From the NCBI RefSeq assembly GCF_964340395.1, contig NC_135552.1, forward strand, positions 24,339,181-24,403,180: a stretch of 64,000 bases of DNA, written 5' to 3'. Within the stretch, counting starts at the first letter, position 1, and every line of letters starts with the position of its first letter. This document shows, in pieces, positions 54,418-60,400 of this stretch. The position numbers and the translations under genes were made by a program. This DNA comes from Glandiceps talaboti. Its lineage: Eukaryota; Hemichordata; Enteropneusta; Spengelidae. The notes below the pieces were generated by a model. That model was given only the letters and a program-made list of their open reading frames with translations. It was not told where the DNA came from and did not search any database.

Positions 54418-57400
54418 TAACAAGGTGTGAAGACTACATGTTAAACTGGTAAATAGTCTGTATTCAGACCCAGATATATGTTGCATTCCTGAAACATTGA
54501 TTGATTTATTACTAATTATGTTCACATATATATAACGTGCGATTTACTAATCAGCATGTACAGTGCACATTCTCGTTACCTATAAAAACAGAGCATAGGG
54601 TCAATTGTGATAGAATTAAGATCGACAGACAGACGGACACAAAGGTTGAACAATGGAAAGATAGACTGATTATGAAATAGCAAAGCGATTCAAATACTAG
54701 GATAGATATATGATAAAATATACATTGCAATGATTTACAAAGTATATTTTCAGAAAACTATACTTATGTTATTGCTAAAATTTAAGTATCGGTTTCCCAA
54801 TTAAAGTGCCAGTTAAGGAATGTGTTGCGGATATGGCCAGTATTGAATTAGTGTTGGATAAGGCCGATGAAGACCCAAATGTAGAGAAACCAGGTGACGG
54901 TGACCCAATCGGTGTGTTAGATAATGGGGCACCATTTAAACTGGGCGATACGCTGACTGGTGATCTGGTGCTACATCTGCAGTGTGGAGAGTGGCAAGTA
55001 TACTTTGAACATCCTCACTCTGGATACTGAAAAAGTGTATCTAAGTTTTAGTCCGTATTACTGGAAAGAAAACCACCTCTTTTATTTTGTTCTAGATGAT
55101 ATATGATATATTTTATGTGTAGGTAGTCGTGGTAAGTGGAAGAGTAGATATGATGAAAAAAGATTATGACCTAATGGCCCTGTAATTTGTAGACACATAC
55201 GAATAAAGATTAACTTGGAGATGATTTTATGTACTATGAAAGAGGTTTTGTTTGATATGTTATGTCGTCCGTAGTTTAATATTGGTTGTTGTCACGTTTT
55301 CAGTCATTGTGAAGAAGACAAGATGGAATGTGAAGAAAAGGAATGTGAAAGTAAGTAAAGCTATACTTTCAACATGCCAGTTCAGAAATAGTTGTATTGT
55401 CGATGTTAATGAAAAGTTGCCAAAAGGAATAGCCACTCCAACTTATATGTAACTAGTGACCTGAATGTAAATTGTTATGCAACATATCATTTTTGTAGAT
55501 TGAAGCGATGTGGTCAAAATCATGTTTTAGATATAGTGAAATCTTTGAGTGACTGAAAGTTGTGATAATTTTGTTTACACATCATTATACAGCTTTCATA
55601 ACCATATAACACTATTTTGACTTGAAAATAATGTAAGATCAGTAAATCAACTGCAGAAAATATTCCTTACTGCTATGTCACCTTAGTAATTTAATTTGGA
55701 TTTGGTTACAGCACTGCCAACGACCGTGCCAGTTAAGGAATGTGTTGCGGATATGGCCAGTATTGAATTAGTGTTGGATAAGGCCGATGAAGACCCAAAT
55801 GTAGAGAAACCAGGTGCCGGTGATCCAATCGGTGTGTTAGATAATGGGGCACCATTTAAACTGGGCGATACGCTGACTGGTGATCTGGTGCTACATCTAC
55901 AGTGTGGAGAGTGGCAAGTATACTTTGACCATCCTCACTCTGGGTACTGAAAAAGTGTATCTAAGCTTTAGTCTGTATGACTGGAAAGAAAGCCATCTCT
56001 TTTATTTTGTTCTAGATGATATATGATATATTTTATGTGTAGGTAGTCGTGGTAAGTGGAAGAGTAGATATGGTAAAAAATGATTATGACCTAATGGTCC
56101 TGTAATTTGTAGACACATACGAATAAAGATTAACTTGGAGAAAGAGGTTTTGTTTGATATGTTAAGTCGTACGTAGTTTAAAATTGGTTGTTGTCACGTT
56201 TTCAGCCATTGTGAAGAAGACAAGATGGAATGTGAAGAAAAGGAATGTGAAAGTAAGTTTAGCTATATTTTCAATAGGCCAGTTCAGAAATAGTCGTGTT
56301 TGTCGTATTGATAAAAAAGTTGCAAAAAGGAATAGAAGTAGGACTATGTATCTAGGACTTCACTGTAAATTATTGTGTAAAATTAATTACTGTTTCTAAA
56401 TTATGACCCTTCCCACCATTTGTAACATATGACCCAACTAATTCTCTTGCCCCTTGTAATTACCAAAGGCTACCTAACTGCCGCTATCAAACTGTATTGT
56501 ACCATTTAAAGTGTAAAATGATTTTGACTGGACATTTCTCGTAGCCCTACCAACAAGTTTGCCAAAGTGTGTCGCCGATATGTCGATCATCCGTAATATC
56601 AACAAACTAGCTGATAAAGAGTCTAAAGTTGGAAAACCGAAAAAGGGTGAGCCAATCGGTTACCTAGAGGATGGCGAAGCAGTTTATCCTGGCGATGAGT
56701 TACTTCAGGATGACGTACTTCTTCTAGAATGTGGAAATTGGTGAGTCAATGATTATTGTAAATTTGCTGATCCAAACGGGATCTGGTGTCCGAATAACAC
56801 CAGATATGTCAAAAGTTAGAACACACTACATTATGAAGAATATGATAACACTGGTGATTTAATGTAGTGTACAAATGAGATATCAGATCATGTTAGCTTC
56901 AGTACTTAAAAGACATACAAGATTTATTAATATCATAACATATCTTCAACTTACAGCACGTGTGATGATGGTAATGTACACTGTACCCCTGGGTCATGTA
57001 AATGTAAGTTTGAAGAATTATTTTTGTTGCACCCATTTCATTTCAAGTTCGAAAGTTAAGCTGTATTTACTCTTTGCTTATGCGATTCCTTGATGTCTTC
57101 GATTTTATTAAATTATTGATAAAATATTACGAAAACAAAACCATTATTTATTTATTTATTTATTTTAACAAGGTGTGAAGACTACATGTTAAACTGGTAA
57201 ATAGTCTGTATTCAGACCCAGATATATGTTGCATTCCTGAAACATTGATTGATTTATTACTAATTATGTTCACATATATATAACGTGCGATTTACTAATC
57301 AGCATGTACAGTGCACATTCTCGTTACCTATAAAAACAGAGCATAGGGTCAATTGTGATAGAATTAAGATCGACAGACAGACGGACACAAAGGTTGAACA

Positions 57401-60400
57401 ATGGAAAGATAGACTGATTATGAAATAGCAAAGCGATTCAAATACTAGGATAGATATATGATAAAATATACATTGCAATGATTTACAAAGTATATTTTCA
57501 GAAAACTATACTTATGTTATTGCTAAAATTTAAGTATCGGTTTCCCAATTAAAGTGCCAGTTAAGGAATGTGTTGCGGATATGGCCAGTATTGAATTAGT
57601 GTTGGATAAGGCCGATGAAGACCCAAATGTAGAGAAACCAGGTGACGGTGACCCAATCGGTGTGTTAGATAATGGGGCACCATTTAAACTGGGCGATACG
57701 CTGACTGGTGATCTGGTGCTACATCTGCAGTGTGGAGAGTGGCAAGTATACTTTGAACATCCTCACTCTGGATACTGAAAAAGTGTATCTAAGTTTTAGT
57801 CCGTATTACTGGAAAGAAAACCACCTCTTTTATTTTGTTCTAGATGATATATGATATATTTTATGTGTAGGTAGTCGTGGTAAGTGGAAGAGTAGATATG
57901 ATGAAAAAAGATTATGACCTAATGGTCCTGTAATTTGTAGACACATACGAATAAAGATTAACTTGGAGATGATTTTATGTACTATGAAAGAGGTTTTGTT
58001 TGATATGTTATGTCGTCCGTAGTTTAATATTGGTTGTTGTCACGTTTTCAGTCATTGTGAAGAAGACAAGATGGAATGTGAAGAAAAGGAATGTGAAAGT
58101 AAGTAAAGCTATACTTTCAACATGCCAGTTCAGAAATAGTTGTATTGTCGTTGTTAATGAAAAGTTGCCAAAAGGAATAGCCACTCCAACTTATATGTAA
58201 CTAGTGACCTGAATGTAAATTGTTATGCAACATATCATTTTTGTAGATTGAAGCGATGTGGTCAAAATCATGTTTTAGATATAGTGAAATCTTTGAGTGA
58301 CTGAAAGTTGTGATAATTTTTTTTACACATCATTATACAGCTTTCATAACCATATAACACTATTTTGACTTGAAAATAATGTAAGATCAGTAAATCAATT
58401 GCAGAAAATATTCCTTACTGCTATGTCACCTTAGTAATTTAATTTGGATTTGGTTACAGCACTGCCAACGACCGTGCCAGTTAAGGAATGTGTTGCGGAT
58501 ATGGCCAGTATTGAATTAGTGTTGGATAAGGCCGATGAAGACCCAAATGTAGAGAAACCAGGTGACGGTGATCCAATCGGTGTGTTAGATAATGGGGCAC
58601 CATTTAAACTGGGCGATACGCTGACTGGTGATCTGGTGCTACATCTGCAGTGTGGAGAGTGGCAAGTATACTTTGAACATCCTCACTCTGGATACTGAAA
58701 AAGTGTATCTAAGTTTTAGTCCGTATTACTGGAAAGAAAACCACCTCTTTTATTTTGTTCTAGATGATATATGATATATTTTATGTGTAGGTAGTCGTGG
58801 TAAGTGGAAGAGTAGATATGATGAAAAAAGATTATGACCTAATGGTCCTGTAATTTGTAGACACATACGAATAAAGATTAACTTGGAGATGATTTTATGT
58901 ACTATGAAAGAGGTTTTGTTTGATATGTTATGTCGTCCGTAGTTTAATATTGGTTGTTGTCACGTTTTCAGTCATTGTGAAGAAGACAAGATGGAATGTG
59001 AAGAAAAGGAATGTGAAAGTAAGTAAAGCTATACTTTCAACATGCCAGTTCAGAAATAGTTGTATTGTCGTTGTTAATGAAAAGTTGCCAAAAGGAATAG
59101 CCACTCCAACTTATATGTAACTAGTGACCTGAATGTAAATTGTTATGCAACATATCATTTTTGTAGATTGAAGCGATGTGGTGAAAATCATGTTTTAGAT
59201 ATAGTGAAATCTTTGAGTGACTGAAAGTTGTGATAATTTTGTTTACACATCATTATACAGCTTTCATAACCATATAACACTATTTTGACTTGAAAATAAT
59301 GTAAGATCAGTAAATCAATTGCAGAAAATATTCCTTACTGCTATGTCACCTTAGTAATTTAATTTGGATTTGGTTACAGCACTGCCAACGACCGTGCCAG
59401 TTAAGGAATGTGTTGCGGATATGGCCAGTATTGAATTAGTGTTGGATAAGGCCGATGAAGACCCAAATGTAGAGAAACCAGGTGACGGTGATCCAATCGG
59501 TGTGTTAGATAATGGGGCACCATTTAAACTGGGCGATACGCTGACTGGTGATCTGGTGCTACATCTACAGTGTGGAGAGTGGCAAGTATACTTTGACCAT
59601 CCTCACTCTGGGTACTGAAAAAGTGTATCTAAGCTTTAGTCCGTATGACTGGAAAGAAAGCCACCTCTTTTATTTTGTTCTAGATGATATATGATATATT
59701 TTATGTGTAGGTAGTCGTGGTAAGTGGAAGAGTAGATATGGTAAAAAATGATTATGACCTAATGGTCCTGTAATTTGTAGACACATACGAATAAAGATTA
59801 ACTTGGAGAAAGAGGTTTTGTTTGATATGTTAAGTCGTACGTAGTTTAAAATTGGTTGTTGTCACGTTTTCAGCCATTGTGAAGAAGACAAGATGGAATG
59901 TGAAGAAAAGGAATGTGAAAGTAAGTTTAGCTATATTTTCAATAGGCCAGTTCAGAAATAGTCGTGTTTGTCGTATTGATAAAAAAGTTGCAAAAAGGAA
60001 TAGAAGTAGGACTATGTATCTAGGACTTCACTGTAAATTATTGTGTAAAATTAATTACTGTTTCTAAATTATGACCCTTCCCACCATTTGTAACATATGA
60101 CCCAACTAATTTTCTTGCCCCTTGTAATTACCAAAGGCTACCTAACTGCCGCTATCAAACTGTATTGTACCATTTAAAGTGTAAAATGATTTTGACTGGA
60201 CATTTCTCGTAGCCCTACCAACAAGTTTGCCAAAGTGTGTCGCCGATATGTCGATCATCCGTAATATCAACAAACTAGCTGATAAAGAGTCTAAAGTTGG
60301 AAAACCGAAAAAGGGTGAGCCAATCGGTTACCTAGAGGATGGCGAAGCAGTTTATCCTGGCGATGAGTTACTTCAGGATGACGTACTTCTTCTAGAATGT

